This document shows positions 27,905 through 37,328 of a stretch of DNA of 64,000 nucleotides, piece by piece. Source of the stretch: Chloroflexota bacterium. GTDB taxonomy: Bacteria; Chloroflexota; Dehalococcoidia; Tepidiformales; Tepidiformaceae. Each line of letters opens with the position of its first letter. Within the stretch, counting starts at the first letter, position 1. The stretch lies in assembly GCA_026705605.1 (NCBI GenBank), contig JAPPAK010000007.1:310001-374000 (forward strand), given 5' to 3'. A program made the translations under genes and the position numbers. The notes under the pieces are model-generated. The model was not told where the DNA came from. It did not search any database and saw only the letters and a list, made by a program, of their open reading frames with translations.

Positions 27905-28159
27905 ATGGTGAACACTATCCCCACCATCATCTTCGACGTATTGCTCGCCGGCGCCGCGGTGGCGCTCCTTGGGGCGACGATTCGCTCCATGCTTCCGCGA
28001 CGCGGAGGACTGCGTCGGGGTGGGCTGCGCCATGAAAGTGGCGCGCGCGTGACCCTGTGGCAGCCACGGGAGCCCGTTCGAGGAGAGTTGCGTCCGGCCC
28101 TGGGCCGCGTGGAACCCCTCGCCACGCGGCGCCAGGAGCTGGCGCGGCGCGCGTCCTAG
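27905..28159 (+). CDS. small single-pass membrane protein, probably DNA-damage inducible
   Basis: 84 aa. One N-terminal membrane helix (IIFDVLLAGAAVALLGATI, about residues 8-27) is followed by a strongly basic, Arg-rich cytoplasmic tail. It is the first ORF after the LexA-box promoter, about 24 nt from the predicted transcription start. Size, topology and control resemble SOS-induced division inhibitors of other bacteria (YneA, SidA, DidA classes), but no sequence similarity is claimed. It converges with rel. Confidence 0.6.
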   Translation: MVNTIPTIIFDVLLAGAAVALLGATIRSMLPRRGGLRRGGLRHESGARVTLWQPREPVRGELRPALGRVEPLATRRQELARRAS

Positions 28160-28163
28160 CTGC

Positions 28164-30362
28164 CTAGCTGGACTTGCGCGCGCAATTGCGCACGCCGCGG
28201 ATCGTCTCGATGCGCGTGAGCAGCCGCGAAATCTGCGAGAGCCCGCTCGTCTCCAGGGTCGCCAGCACCGAAACCGTGCCGTTGCCGTTCTTGGTCGTGT
28301 TCACGTTGACCATGTTCACATCCTCGGCAGCTACGACGGTGCTGATGTCGCGGAGGAGGCCCACCCGGTCCCAGGCGTCGATCTGGACGGTGGCGGGGTA
28401 GCGCTGCTCGTCCGTCCGCCCCCAGTCGACATCGATGAGGCGGTCGCGCTCGCGTTCGTTGAGGACGTTGTGGCAGTCGGAGCGGTGGACGGTGACGCCG
28501 CGGCTGCGGGTCACGTAGCCGCGGACGCTGTCGCCGGGAACGGGATTGCAGCAGCGCGCGAGCGTCGTCTCGAGACTTCCGGCGCCGAGGGCGCGCAGCC
28601 CGGGGCCGGCCCCCGGACGGGCTGAGGGCCGTCCGACGGGAATCTCGTCGATCTCGTCGGGCTCCTGGTGCTTCTGGAGCAGGGTGCTCGCCTTCCGCAC
28701 GACCGACTCCACGCTGACATCGCCATAGCCGATGTTGGCCATAAGCTCGTTCCAGGTCTTGCCGGGGAAGAGGGCGAGCACCTCGTCCTGATGGTCGGCA
28801 AGGTCGAAGGCGAGGCGACGGAGCTCTCGCTCGAGCATCTCGCGGCCGCGTTCGATGCTCTCGGCGCGGCGCTGCTTGCGGAACCACTGGCGCACCTTCT
28901 GGCGGCCGGTAGTGGTCTGGAGGTAGCCGAGGTTCTCGCTGAGCCAGTCGCGCGAGGGGCCGCTGCGGGAGCGGCTGCGCATGATCTCGACGACGTCGCC
29001 GTTCTGAAGGGAGGAGTTGAGGGCCGTCATCTTGCCGTTGACCTTGGCCCCGATGGTCTGGTGGCCGAGGTCGGTGTGGATGCGGTAGGCGAAGTCGAGG
29101 GGGGTGGCGCCGGTGGGGAGGTCGAGCACGTCGCCCCTGGGGGAGAGCACGAACACCTGGTCGTCGAACACGTCGGTCTTGACGCTCTCGACGAACTCTT
29201 CGGCGCCGGAGAGCTCGCGCTGCCATTCGAGGAGCTGGCGCAGCCAGGCGATGCGCTCCTCGTCCTGGGCGGAGCGGTCGCTGGAGCCCTTGTAGCGCCA
29301 GTGGGCGGCGACGCCGTACTCGGCCACGCGGTGCATGTCGTACGTGCGGATCTGCACTTCCAGGGGGCGGGCGCCGGGGCCGATCACCGTGGTGTGCAGC
29401 GACTGGTACATGCTCGCCTTGGGGCTGGCGATGTAGTCGTCGAACTGGCCGGGGAGGGGGCGCCAGGTGGCGTGCACGACGCCGAGGGCGGCGTAGCAGC
29501 CGGCTACGTCCTTCACGAGGATGCGGAGGGCGAGAAGGTCGTATATCTGGTCGAACGACTTGGCCTCGCGACCGTAGCGGCGGGCCTTCTGGTGGATGGA
29601 GTAGATGTGCTTGGCGCGGCCCGTGACCTCCGCCTCGATGCGGGCGTCGTCGAGTTGGACGCGGAGGCCGGCGGCTACGTCTTCGATGTAGCGCTCACGG
29701 GCGAGGCGGGTGGCGTCGAGTCGGGTCGCGATCTCCTGGTAACGCTCGGGCTCGAGGTAGCGGAACGCAAGGTCTTCGAGCTCCCACTTAATCTGCCAGA
29801 TGCCGAGGCGCGTCGCGAGGGGGGCGAAGATCTCCATCGTTTCGCGCGCGATGCGGCGCTGCTTGTCATCGGAGAGGGCATAAAGCGTGCGCATGTTGTG
29901 GAGGCGGTCGCAGAGCTTGATGAGCACGACGCGGACGTCAGCGGCCATGGCCAGCAGCATCTTGCGGAGGTTCTGGGCCTGGACGCCGCCTCCCTCCTCT
30001 TCGGTGACGCGCAGGGGGAGGCTGCCAAGCTTGGTCAGTCCCTCGACGAGCTCGGCGGCTTCCTTGCCGAAGCGCTCGGCGATCTCCTCGTTGGGGACGT
30101 CGCAGTCCTCCTGCACGTCGTGGAGGAGGGCGGCGATGAGGGAGGGCTGGTCAAGCTCCAGGCCGGCAACGAGCTTGGTGACTTCGAGCGGGTGGGAGAT
30201 GTAGGGATCGCCGGTGCGGCGCATCTGGCCGTCGTGGCTGGACTCGGCGAACTCGTATGCGTCGGCGACTAGCTCGATGCGGTCCTCGGGGAGGTAGGTG
30301 CGGACACGCTCAAGCAGGTCGGCGACGGCCGGGGATTCCGGAGAACGCTCCAGGACGCTCAC
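28164..30362 (-). CDS. rel: bifunctional (p)ppGpp synthetase/hydrolase, RelA/SpoT family
   Basis: 732 aa. The N-terminal HD hydrolase domain contains SHPLEVTKLVAGLELDQP and LLHDVQED; the HD motif is intact, so hydrolysis is expected. The synthetase domain has YDLLALRILV and YQSLHTTVIGPG. TGS (VFVLSPRGDVLDLPTGATPLDF), a helical/zinc-finger region and a C-terminal ACT domain follow. It is the only Rel homologue here and makes and degrades the stringent-response alarmone. It starts 70 nt from divergent hisS. Confidence 0.96.
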   Translation of the reverse strand: MSVLERSPESPAVADLLERVRTYLPEDRIELVADAYEFAESSHDGQMRRTGDPYISHPLEVTKLVAGLELDQPSLIAALLHDVQEDCDVPNEEIAERFGKEAAELVEGLTKLGSLPLRVTEEEGGGVQAQNLRKMLLAMAADVRVVLIKLCDRLHNMRTLYALSDDKQRRIARETMEIFAPLATRLGIWQIKWELEDLAFRYLEPERYQEIATRLDATRLARERYIEDVAAGLRVQLDDARIEAEVTGRAKHIYSIHQKARRYGREAKSFDQIYDLLALRILVKDVAGCYAALGVVHATWRPLPGQFDDYIASPKASMYQSLHTTVIGPGARPLEVQIRTYDMHRVAEYGVAAHWRYKGSSDRSAQDEERIAWLRQLLEWQRELSGAEEFVESVKTDVFDDQVFVLSPRGDVLDLPTGATPLDFAYRIHTDLGHQTIGAKVNGKMTALNSSLQNGDVVEIMRSRSRSGPSRDWLSENLGYLQTTTGRQKVRQWFRKQRRAESIERGREMLERELRRLAFDLADHQDEVLALFPGKTWNELMANIGYGDVSVESVVRKASTLLQKHQEPDEIDEIPVGRPSARPGAGPGLRALGAGSLETTLARCCNPVPGDSVRGYVTRSRGVTVHRSDCHNVLNERERDRLIDVDWGRTDEQRYPATVQIDAWDRVGLLRDISTVVAAEDVNMVNVNTTKNGNGTVSVLATLETSGLSQISRLLTRIETIRGVRNCARKSS

Positions 30363-30431
30363 ACGCTTTCTCGTTGCCCCGTTTCTGCCAGTATCTTAGC
30401 AGGCAACCCCATCAGAACTGACGGGACGGGC

Positions 30432-31706
30432 ATGAGCGGACGGTTCCAGACGCCGCGAGGGACGGAGGACATCCTCCCGGAGGAGCAGCCGTACTGGCGC
30501 GCGATTCACGACGCCGCCGGGGAAGTCACACGGCTGTTCGGCTACGAACGCCTGGACACGCCCACCTTCGAGGACGCCGCCCTCTTCGAGAAGGGGACGG
30601 GCGACACGACGGACATCGTCGAGAAGGAGATGTACAGCTTCCAAGACCAGGGGGGCGAGGCGCTCTCGCTGATCCCGGAGGCGACGCCGGCGATCTGCCG
30701 GGCATACCTGGAGCACGGTCTCGCAAGCCGGCCCCAACCCGTCCGCCTGTTCACGATCGCGCGCATGTTCCGGTACAACCGCCCGCAGCTGGGGAGGCTG
30801 CGGCAGTTCAACCAGTTCGACTGCGAGGTACTCGGCTCGGGCACGGCGCTGGTCGATGCGGAGCTGATCGAGCTGCACTGGCGGTTCTACGAGCGGCTGG
30901 GGCTGGAGAACCTGGAGATCCGGCTGGGGAGCATCGACGACCTCGAGGCGCGGCGCGCCTACCTCGATCGGCTGCGGGACTACTACCTGCCCCTGCGCGA
31001 CCAGCTCTCGGAGGACAGCCAGCGACGGCTGGACCGGAACCCGTTGCGCCTGCTCGACAGCAACGACCCGCGCGACCAGGAGCTGCGCGAGGGCGCCCCG
31101 ACGATGATCGACGACCTGAGCCCGGAGGCAGCGGAACACTTCGAGGGGGTGAAGGATGGGCTGACCGCCGCGGGCGTGCCCTTCGTGGTGGACCCGCTGC
31201 TGGTGCGCGGGCTCGACTACTACAACCGCACGGTCTGGGAGATCGTCCCGAAGGGCGACGGGCGCCAGCAGAGCTCGATCGGGGCCGGCGGGCGGTACGA
31301 CGGGCTGATCGAGACCATCGGCGGGAAGCCGACCCCGGCGAGCGGGTTCGCAACTGGGTTGGAGCGGGTGATCATCGAGATGAAGCGGCAGGAGTTGCCC
31401 CTGCGGGATGCGGGCGCGCCCGACGCCTTCGTCGTGCACGCGGGCGCCGAGGGAGGGCGGGCCGCCGTGCGGGCGGGGGCGGAGTTGCGCGGGGCGGGGT
31501 TCGTCACGCTGCTGGGGGAGTCGGGGCGTTCGTTCAAGGCGCAGATGCGCCGGGCGAACGGGAGCGGGGCGCGCTTCGCCATCATCATCGGGGAGGATGA
31601 GGCGGCGCGGGGTGTGGCGGCGCTGAAGGATCTGCGGGAGCAGGGCGACCAGGAAGACGTGCCGCTCGGGGAGATCGCGGCCCGGCTCGGGCAAGAGCTG
31701 CGCTAG
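30432..31706 (+). CDS. hisS: histidyl-tRNA synthetase
   Basis: 424 aa, class II synthetase of normal size. Motif 2 is [20 protein letters not shown], the histidine-binding motif [13 protein letters not shown] is present, and motif 3 includes GLERVI. The C-terminal anticodon-binding domain (about 325-424) contains [16 protein letters not shown]. It lies 37 nt before prfA, same strand. Confidence 0.97.
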   Translation: MSGRFQTPRGTEDILPEEQPYWRAIHDAAGEVTRLFGYERLDTPTFEDAALFEKGTGDTTDIVEKEMYSFQDQGGEALSLIPEATPAICRAYLEHGLASRPQPVRLFTIARMFRYNRPQLGRLRQFNQFDCEVLGSGTALVDAELIELHWRFYERLGLENLEIRLGSIDDLEARRAYLDRLRDYYLPLRDQLSEDSQRRLDRNPLRLLDSNDPRDQELREGAPTMIDDLSPEAAEHFEGVKDGLTAAGVPFVVDPLLVRGLDYYNRTVWEIVPKGDGRQQSSIGAGGRYDGLIETIGGKPTPASGFATGLERVIIEMKRQELPLRDAGAPDAFVVHAGAEGGRAAVRAGAELRGAGFVTLLGESGRSFKAQMRRANGSGARFAIIIGEDEAARGVAALKDLREQGDQEDVPLGEIAARLGQELR

Positions 31707-31743
31707 CCGAGCACGAAGCTCGTTCCGCCCGCAGAATAGAACC

Positions 31744-32820
31744 ATGGACGAGGCCGTTCGGCAGAGGCTCAACGAGATCCGGGTCCGCTTCGACGCGGTA
31801 ACGGACGAGATGGGGCAGCCCGAGGTCGCGGCGGATTATGACAAGGTTGCTCAGCTCAACCGCGAGCGCGCCGAGATCGCACCGGTCGTCCAACTCCTCG
31901 CCGACTACACCGAGGCCGAGACGGCCCGGACGGACGCCCAGGAGCTGCTGGACGACGGGGACGATGAGATGCGCGAGCTGGCCGAGGCGGAGTTGCGCGA
32001 GGCGGACGAACGTCTTGCCGCGCTGGACGAGGCGATCCTGCGGGCGCTCCTGCCCAAGGACGAGCGGGACAGCCGCAACGTCATCATGGAGATTCGCGCA
32101 GGGGCCGGGGGCGAGGAAGCAGCGCTCTTCGCCCAGGAGCTGTACCGCGCCTACTACCGCTACGGCGAGCGTCACGGGTGGCGCACGCAGATGCTGAGCG
32201 TCTCGGAGACTGGCATCGGCGGCTACAAGGAGGCCATCTTCAGCGTGACCGGGGAGGGCGCTTTCTCGCGGCTGAAGTACGAGAGCGGCGTCCACCGCGT
32301 GCAACGCGTCCCGGAAACGGAGGCGCAGGGGCGCATCCACACCTCGACCGCCACGGTCGCCGTCCTGCCCGAGGCGGAGGACGTGGACGTCGAGGTCAAC
32401 GACAAGGACCTGCGGGTCGACATCTTTCATGCGTCCGGCGCGGGCGGCCAGAACGTGAACAAGGTGGCGACGGCGGTGCGGCTGACGCACCTTCCCACAG
32501 GACAGGTGGTGGTTTGCCAGGACGAGCGTTCGCAGCTGAAGAACCGGGCGAAGGCGATGACCGTTCTGCGCTCGCGGCTGCTGGCAATGGAGCAGGAGAA
32601 GCAGGAGGCGGAGCTGGCCGCCGACCGCCGCACGCAGGTGGGGAGCGGCGACCGGAGCGAGAAGATCCGGACCTACAACTTCCCGCAGGACCGCATCACC
32701 GACCACCGCATCGGGCTGACGGTGCACAACATCCCGGACCGGCTCGACGGGAACATCGACGACATCATCGACGCGGTGGCGGCGGCGGAAGAGGCGGCCA
32801 AGCTGCAGGCGACGGCGTGA
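31744..32820 (+). CDS. prfA: peptide chain release factor 1
   Basis: 358 aa. GGQ (234-236), which triggers peptide release, and the RF1-type anticodon tripeptide PET (190-192, PxT class) identify RF1 rather than RF2. It overlaps prmC, whose product methylates the GGQ glutamine. A CAGAAT hexamer ends 6 nt before the ATG and no SD is visible, so a leaderless transcript is possible. Confidence 0.97.
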   Translation: MDEAVRQRLNEIRVRFDAVTDEMGQPEVAADYDKVAQLNRERAEIAPVVQLLADYTEAETARTDAQELLDDGDDEMRELAEAELREADERLAALDEAILRALLPKDERDSRNVIMEIRAGAGGEEAALFAQELYRAYYRYGERHGWRTQMLSVSETGIGGYKEAIFSVTGEGAFSRLKYESGVHRVQRVPETEAQGRIHTSTATVAVLPEAEDVDVEVNDKDLRVDIFHASGAGGQNVNKVATAVRLTHLPTGQVVVCQDERSQLKNRAKAMTVLRSRLLAMEQEKQEAELAADRRTQVGSGDRSEKIRTYNFPQDRITDHRIGLTVHNIPDRLDGNIDDIIDAVAAAEEAAKLQATA

Positions 32821-33638
32821 ACGCGCGAGCGGTCGCAGCCCGCGTCCGCGCCGAGCTGGAAGCCGCGGGCATCCCCGACGCCGCGCTAGAGGCGGAGGTG
32901 CTCACCCGCCACGCGAGCGGCCTCAGCCGCGGCGCGTACTTTGCCGACGAACCGGTCGCGGAGGGCGCCTGCGCGGAGCTCGATGCGCTGGTGGCGCGCC
33001 GGCTGCGGCGCGAGCCCGCCCCGTACCTGACGGGCATTCGCGAGTTTCACGAGCTCGAATTCATAGTGGGGCCGGGCGCGCTCATTCCCCGGCCCGAGAC
33101 GGAGTTGCTGGTCGAGATTGGCATCGCAGAGCTTGCGCGCTGTCCCGACGCGACCGTGCTGGACGTGGGCACCGGCTGCGGGGCGATCGCGATTGCCGTC
33201 GCGAGCGCTTGCCCGGGAACGAACGTGATCGCGGCGGACGTGAGCGTGGACGCGCTACGGATCGCGGCGCTGAACGTCGAGCGGCACGGGGTGGCCGTCT
33301 CGCTGGTGCAGAGCGACCTGGCCGGCGGCATCGCCGCAGCCGACATCGTGCTCGCGAACCTGCCGTACGTGCCGGAACGCGAAATCAAGGGGTTGCAACC
33401 GGAGGTGCGTCAGTGGGAGCCGCGGGTCGCGCTCGACGGGGGAGCGGACGGGCTGGACCTCGTGCGGGCGCTGCTGGCCGACTGCGGGTCACGGCTGCGG
33501 CCGCGGCTGGCGGCGTTCGAGGTGGGGATGGGCCAGGCGGGGCGCGTGGTGGAGGCGGCGGAGGGGCTGGGCGCGAGCGCCGGCATCGTGCACGACCTGG
33601 CGGGCTGGGAACGGGTGGTCACCGCGCGGTGGGAGTGA
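32817..33638 (+). CDS. prmC: release factor glutamine methyltransferase
   Basis: 273 aa from GTG overlapping the prfA stop (GTGA). SAM-binding motif [16 protein letters not shown] and the active-site NLPY, where most homologues have NPPY. It methylates the GGQ Gln of RF1/RF2. The NPPY to NLPY change keeps Asn and Tyr. The next gene also overlaps it by GTGA. Confidence 0.93.
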   Translation: MNARAVAARVRAELEAAGIPDAALEAEVLTRHASGLSRGAYFADEPVAEGACAELDALVARRLRREPAPYLTGIREFHELEFIVGPGALIPRPETELLVEIGIAELARCPDATVLDVGTGCGAIAIAVASACPGTNVIAADVSVDALRIAALNVERHGVAVSLVQSDLAGGIAAADIVLANLPYVPEREIKGLQPEVRQWEPRVALDGGADGLDLVRALLADCGSRLRPRLAAFEVGMGQAGRVVEAAEGLGASAGIVHDLAGWERVVTARWE

Positions 33639-34420
33639 GGCTGGTCGCGCTGGACATCGACGGCACACTCCTGCCGTACGAGGGCACATACAAGGGCGAG
33701 CTTTCGCCACGCGTGCGGGCGGCCGTCAGGGCGCTGGTGGAGGACGGGCGGACGGTGGTGCTGGCCAGCGGACGGATGCGCGAGGGCGTCATGAGCATCG
33801 CGCGGGAGCTGGGGCTCGACACGCCGTTCATCGCGCAGGAGGGCTGCCTGATCGCGAACGCGGACGGGTCGCTGCTGCGGGAGATCAAGCTGGACCGGGA
33901 TCTGGCGCTGGCCGTCACGGCCTATGCGCGCGAGGCCGGTTACCAGTACGAGTGGTTCAGCGCGGAACGGTACGCCGCCACGGAGCAGTCGCCCGCCACG
34001 GACTACTACGCCAGCCTCGGCAACATCACGGCCGAGTACCACCCCGAGCCGGAGACGCTCGGTATCGACCCGAGCGGCGTCGGCATCCTGAGCGACCGCG
34101 AGGCATCGTCGGAGGTACACGATGAGCTTGTCGAGCACTTCGGCGATACGCTCCACGTGCTCGACTTCCCGTTCGTGACGGTGGCGCTGGCGCCGGAGGC
34201 GACGAAAGCGAACGGGGTCGCATTGGTCGCGCAGCGCCTCGGCATTTCGCGCGCCGAAACGCTGGCCATCGGGGATAGCGTGAACGACGCGTCGATGCTG
34301 GCGTGGGCGGGACGAGGGATCGCGACGGCAAAGGCCGACCGCTACGCGCGGGAAGCGGCAGACGAGTCGCTGCCGGACGAGGAAGACGCGGTGGCGCGGG
34401 CGCTGGAGGAGTTGCTCTAG
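33635..34420 (+). CDS. Cof-type HAD-superfamily phosphatase
   Basis: 261 aa from GTG overlapping the prmC stop. HAD motif I DIDGTLL near the N terminus, motif II LASGR, and motif III/IV KANGVALVAQ and IGDSVNDASML. A large C2B cap lies in between. Such enzymes dephosphorylate sugar phosphates or flavin intermediates; the substrate is unknown. It is the third gene of a prfA-prmC-HAD coupled chain. Confidence 0.92.
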   Translation: MRLVALDIDGTLLPYEGTYKGELSPRVRAAVRALVEDGRTVVLASGRMREGVMSIARELGLDTPFIAQEGCLIANADGSLLREIKLDRDLALAVTAYAREAGYQYEWFSAERYAATEQSPATDYYASLGNITAEYHPEPETLGIDPSGVGILSDREASSEVHDELVEHFGDTLHVLDFPFVTVALAPEATKANGVALVAQRLGISRAETLAIGDSVNDASMLAWAGRGIATAKADRYAREAADESLPDEEDAVARALEELL

Positions 34421-34974
34421 CCTTCCGGATCGATCCGGTGCCAGATACGCAGCAGCACGAGCGCGATCGCGAGGATGACGATCGACGCGAGCGTGACGGG
34501 CAGGACCACCCGCAGCCAGTCGATCGACGCGCCTTGGGACTCGTCGGTTGCGAGCACGGCGTACTGGCCGGAGATCTCGCGGATGCGCGTTACGAGGTCG
34601 TCCTCGGAAAGGGAGACGGGGGCGTCGCCGCCGTTCGTGGCGACGCCCTCCTCGATCACGAAGAGGGCGGCCGGGACGGGCCACTGGAACCCGCCACCTT
34701 CGCGGCGGAGCGCCACGAGCACGCGGGCGCCCTCCGCCGGGAGGACGGCGCGATCGCAGTCGGTCGGGCTGTCGGACAGGGGGAGCGCCTCGGCGATGGC
34801 CGGGCCCTTCAGGTAGGCCTCTGGTTTGATCGCGGGACCGCCCGCCTCGGTCACGAGTTCGCCGACGACGATGACGTCGACGTCCTCGACCGAGGCGAAC
34901 AGGTCGTCGAGGTCGAAGTGGGGGCAGTCCTCGTGGGCGCCGGCGGTCTGGCCGGTGCCGAGGGAGGACAGCAA
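34417..34974 (-). CDS. surface-anchored protein with C-terminal membrane helix; start uncertain
   Basis: 185 aa from TTG 34974. The C-terminal WLRVVLPVTLASIVILAIAL is a membrane helix with a short cytoplasmic tail. The rest is acidic and probably outside the cell, with two cysteines that could pair. The frame stays open upstream and encodes RPFALPRVALAALLALGTVA, which looks like a signal peptide, but it has no ATG, GTG or TTG before guaB3. The real start may be a rare codon. The stop shares CTAG with the HAD gene. No family recognised. Confidence 0.6.
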   Translation of the reverse strand: MLSSLGTGQTAGAHEDCPHFDLDDLFASVEDVDVIVVGELVTEAGGPAIKPEAYLKGPAIAEALPLSDSPTDCDRAVLPAEGARVLVALRREGGGFQWPVPAALFVIEEGVATNGGDAPVSLSEDDLVTRIREISGQYAVLATDESQGASIDWLRVVLPVTLASIVILAIALVLLRIWHRIDPEG

Positions 34975-35045
34975 CGCAACCGTTCCCAGCGCCAGGAGCG
35001 CCGCGAGCGCGACTCGGGGAAGAGCGAACGGCCGCGTCGGGTCGC

Positions 35046-36278
35046 CTACGATTCGGCCTGCGCGAACTGGTAGATCTTGCCCTCGGTCTTGATGGAGGGC
35101 GCGATTACCATCTCGGCGTCCTGGAACTCACGGATGGTGTGCGCGCCGCACATGCCCATCGCGGTCTTGAGGGCGCCGGCCAGGTTCTCCGTGCCGTCGG
35201 TTCGGCTTGTGGGGCCGAAGAGGGTCTTCTGGAGGGTCGTGTTGACGCCGACGAAGACGCGGGTGCCGCGGGGGAGGTCGGCGTGGGAGGTGGCCATGCC
35301 CCAGTGGTAGCCGCGTCCGGGCGCTTCTGTGGTGGCGGCGAAGGGGGAGCCCATCATGACGCCGTCGGCGCCGGCGGCGAAGCACTTGCAGACGTCACCG
35401 CCGGTGCGGATGCCGCCGTCGGTGATGATGGGTACGTAGTTGCCGGTCTCGGCGAGGTAGGCCTCGCGGGCGGCGGCGCAATCGATGGTGGCGGTGACCT
35501 GGGGAACGCCGATGCCGAGGACCTCGCGGCTGGTGCAACCGGCCCCGGGCCCCACGCCCACGAGCACGCCGGCGACGCCGGAGCGCATCACCTCGAGGGT
35601 GGCGCTGAAGCCGACGGTGTTCCCGACGACGACGGGGATGTGGATGTGCTCGAAGAGCTTCTCGAAGCGCAAACCCTCGATGCTGCTGGACTCGTGCCGT
35701 GCCGTGGTAACGGTGCTCTGGACGACGAGGATGTCGGCGCCGGCTTCCTGCACGAGGGGCGCGTACTGCTTCGTGCTCTTAGGCGTTACGGAAACGGAGG
35801 AGACGGCGCCGCCCGCCTTCATCTCCTTGACGCGCTGGGCGATGAGGTCGTCGCGAATTGGCTGCTGGAAGGCGGACTGGAGGATGGCCGTGGCCTCATC
35901 GCGGTTGACCGAGGCGACCTCGTCGAGGATGGGCCGGGGATCGTCGTAGCGGGTCCAGATGCCCTCAAGGTTGAGGACCCCGAGGCCGCCCGCCTCGTGC
36001 ATGAGCAGGGCGAAGTCGGGGTCGACAACCGCGTCCATGGCGGAGGCGATGAAGGGGAGCCCGAAGTGATAGGGGCCGATGTCCAGGCCAATCTCGACGA
36101 GTTCGGGGTTGATCGTGACCTCGCCGGGAACGATGGCGACATCGTCGAAACCGTAGGCGTGCTTGAGCTGCTTGAAACGTGGTGCGGGCACGGACGAACC
36201 CTCCTCCTGGGTATGCAAAACGCCGCGCTCTGACGGCTCAGGCGCGGCGACGGTTGCAGGTGCTGTTTCGAGACTCAC
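35046..36278 (-). CDS. guaB3: IMP dehydrogenase-like protein, GuaB3 family
   Basis: 410 aa from GTG 36278 (SD-like GGAAG). TIM barrel of the IMPDH/GMPR class with the catalytic-loop Cys in GVGPGAGCTSREVLGIG and the phosphate site ITDGGIRTGGDVCKCFAAGADGVMMGSP (shown in parts only: ITDGGIRTGG and AAGADGVMMGS). The two CBS domains of GuaB are absent, as in GuaB3 proteins of Actinobacteria and Chloroflexota. GuaB3 enzymes may act as GMP reductases, so IMP dehydrogenase activity is not assured. About 50 N-terminal residues precede the conserved part. Confidence 0.88.
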   Translation of the reverse strand: MSLETAPATVAAPEPSERGVLHTQEEGSSVPAPRFKQLKHAYGFDDVAIVPGEVTINPELVEIGLDIGPYHFGLPFIASAMDAVVDPDFALLMHEAGGLGVLNLEGIWTRYDDPRPILDEVASVNRDEATAILQSAFQQPIRDDLIAQRVKEMKAGGAVSSVSVTPKSTKQYAPLVQEAGADILVVQSTVTTARHESSSIEGLRFEKLFEHIHIPVVVGNTVGFSATLEVMRSGVAGVLVGVGPGAGCTSREVLGIGVPQVTATIDCAAAREAYLAETGNYVPIITDGGIRTGGDVCKCFAAGADGVMMGSPFAATTEAPGRGYHWGMATSHADLPRGTRVFVGVNTTLQKTLFGPTSRTDGTENLAGALKTAMGMCGAHTIREFQDAEMVIAPSIKTEGKIYQFAQAES

Positions 36279-36420
36279 CGAAGCAACTTCCGTTCGGTGG
36301 TGGATGACTCGAATGGGAGCATCACGACTACAAAGAGGGTATCGCCGCCCGCCGCTCAGGGTCAATGCGGCGGGGGCAGAATTCGCGCTCCCGGCGCGCT
36401 TCTGTGAAGCTGACCGAAGC

Positions 36421-37248
36421 ATGAATGACCTCGCGCCCGGCCTCTACGTGGTCGCCACGCCCATCGGGAACCTGGGCGACCTGAGCGAGCGCGCCGCGGG
36501 AGTCCTGCAGGCGGCAGCGCTCATCGCGGCCGAGGACACGCGCGTGCTGAAGACCCTCGCCACGCGCGTGGAGACGGGCGCAACCGCCCTGAGCCTGACC
36601 GAGCATAACGTCGAGGGCCGCATTCCGCGGCTGCTGGAGGCCGCGAGGGAGGGGGTTGTGGCGCTGACCTCGGACGCGGGAACGCCACTGATCGCGGACC
36701 CGGGAGCGAGGGCGGTGGAAGCGGCGCACGACGCAGGCATCCCCGTGTTCGCGGTGCCGGGACCATCGGCGCTGGCGGCGGCGGTGTCGGTGGCGGGGTT
36801 CGCAGGGAGCGACGTGCACTTCCTCGGATTCCTGCCCCGGGGGCAGGGGGAGCGGCGACGGCGGCTGGTGGGGGCGGCGGAGGCTTCGGAGACGCTCGTG
36901 TTCTTCGAGAGCCCGCGGCGGGTGGGGGCGGCGCTGGCGGACGTGGCGGATGCGCTCGACGACCCCACGGTGGTCGTCTGCCGCGAGCTGACGAAGGTCC
37001 ACGAGGAGGCGGTACGGGGAGCGGCTTCGGCGCTGGCGGAGCGGTTCCGGGAGACGCGGGGGGAGTGCACGGTGGTGGTCGACGTGCGGGGCTGGGCGGC
37101 GGGGAGCGACGAGCGCGACCTTCGCGCCTACCTAAAGGAGATGCGCGAGGCGGGCGCCCAGCGCAGCGCAGCCGCGAGCGCAGCGGCGCGACGGTTCGGG
37201 GTGTCGCGGGCGGAGGCGTACGAGGCCTGGCCCGAAGACAAGGAATAG
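36421..37248 (+). CDS. rsmI: 16S rRNA (cytidine1402-2'-O)-methyltransferase
   Basis: 275 aa. It begins GLYVVATPIGNLGDLSERA, the family signature. TSDAGTPLIADPGARAV and VPGPSALAAAVSVAG are the tetrapyrrole-methylase-fold SAM sites. It 2'-O-methylates C1402 in the decoding centre. It reads away from guaB3 and precedes metG by 80 nt. Confidence 0.95.
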   Translation: MNDLAPGLYVVATPIGNLGDLSERAAGVLQAAALIAAEDTRVLKTLATRVETGATALSLTEHNVEGRIPRLLEAAREGVVALTSDAGTPLIADPGARAVEAAHDAGIPVFAVPGPSALAAAVSVAGFAGSDVHFLGFLPRGQGERRRRLVGAAEASETLVFFESPRRVGAALADVADALDDPTVVVCRELTKVHEEAVRGAASALAERFRETRGECTVVVDVRGWAAGSDERDLRAYLKEMREAGAQRSAAASAAARRFGVSRAEAYEAWPEDKE

Positions 37249-37328
37249 GAAGGGGGACCTTTACCCGGCCTAAGCCCTAAAGCGACACGGTGCTAGACTC
37301 GCGTGAGCGCCTTCCCAAAGGGGATTCC

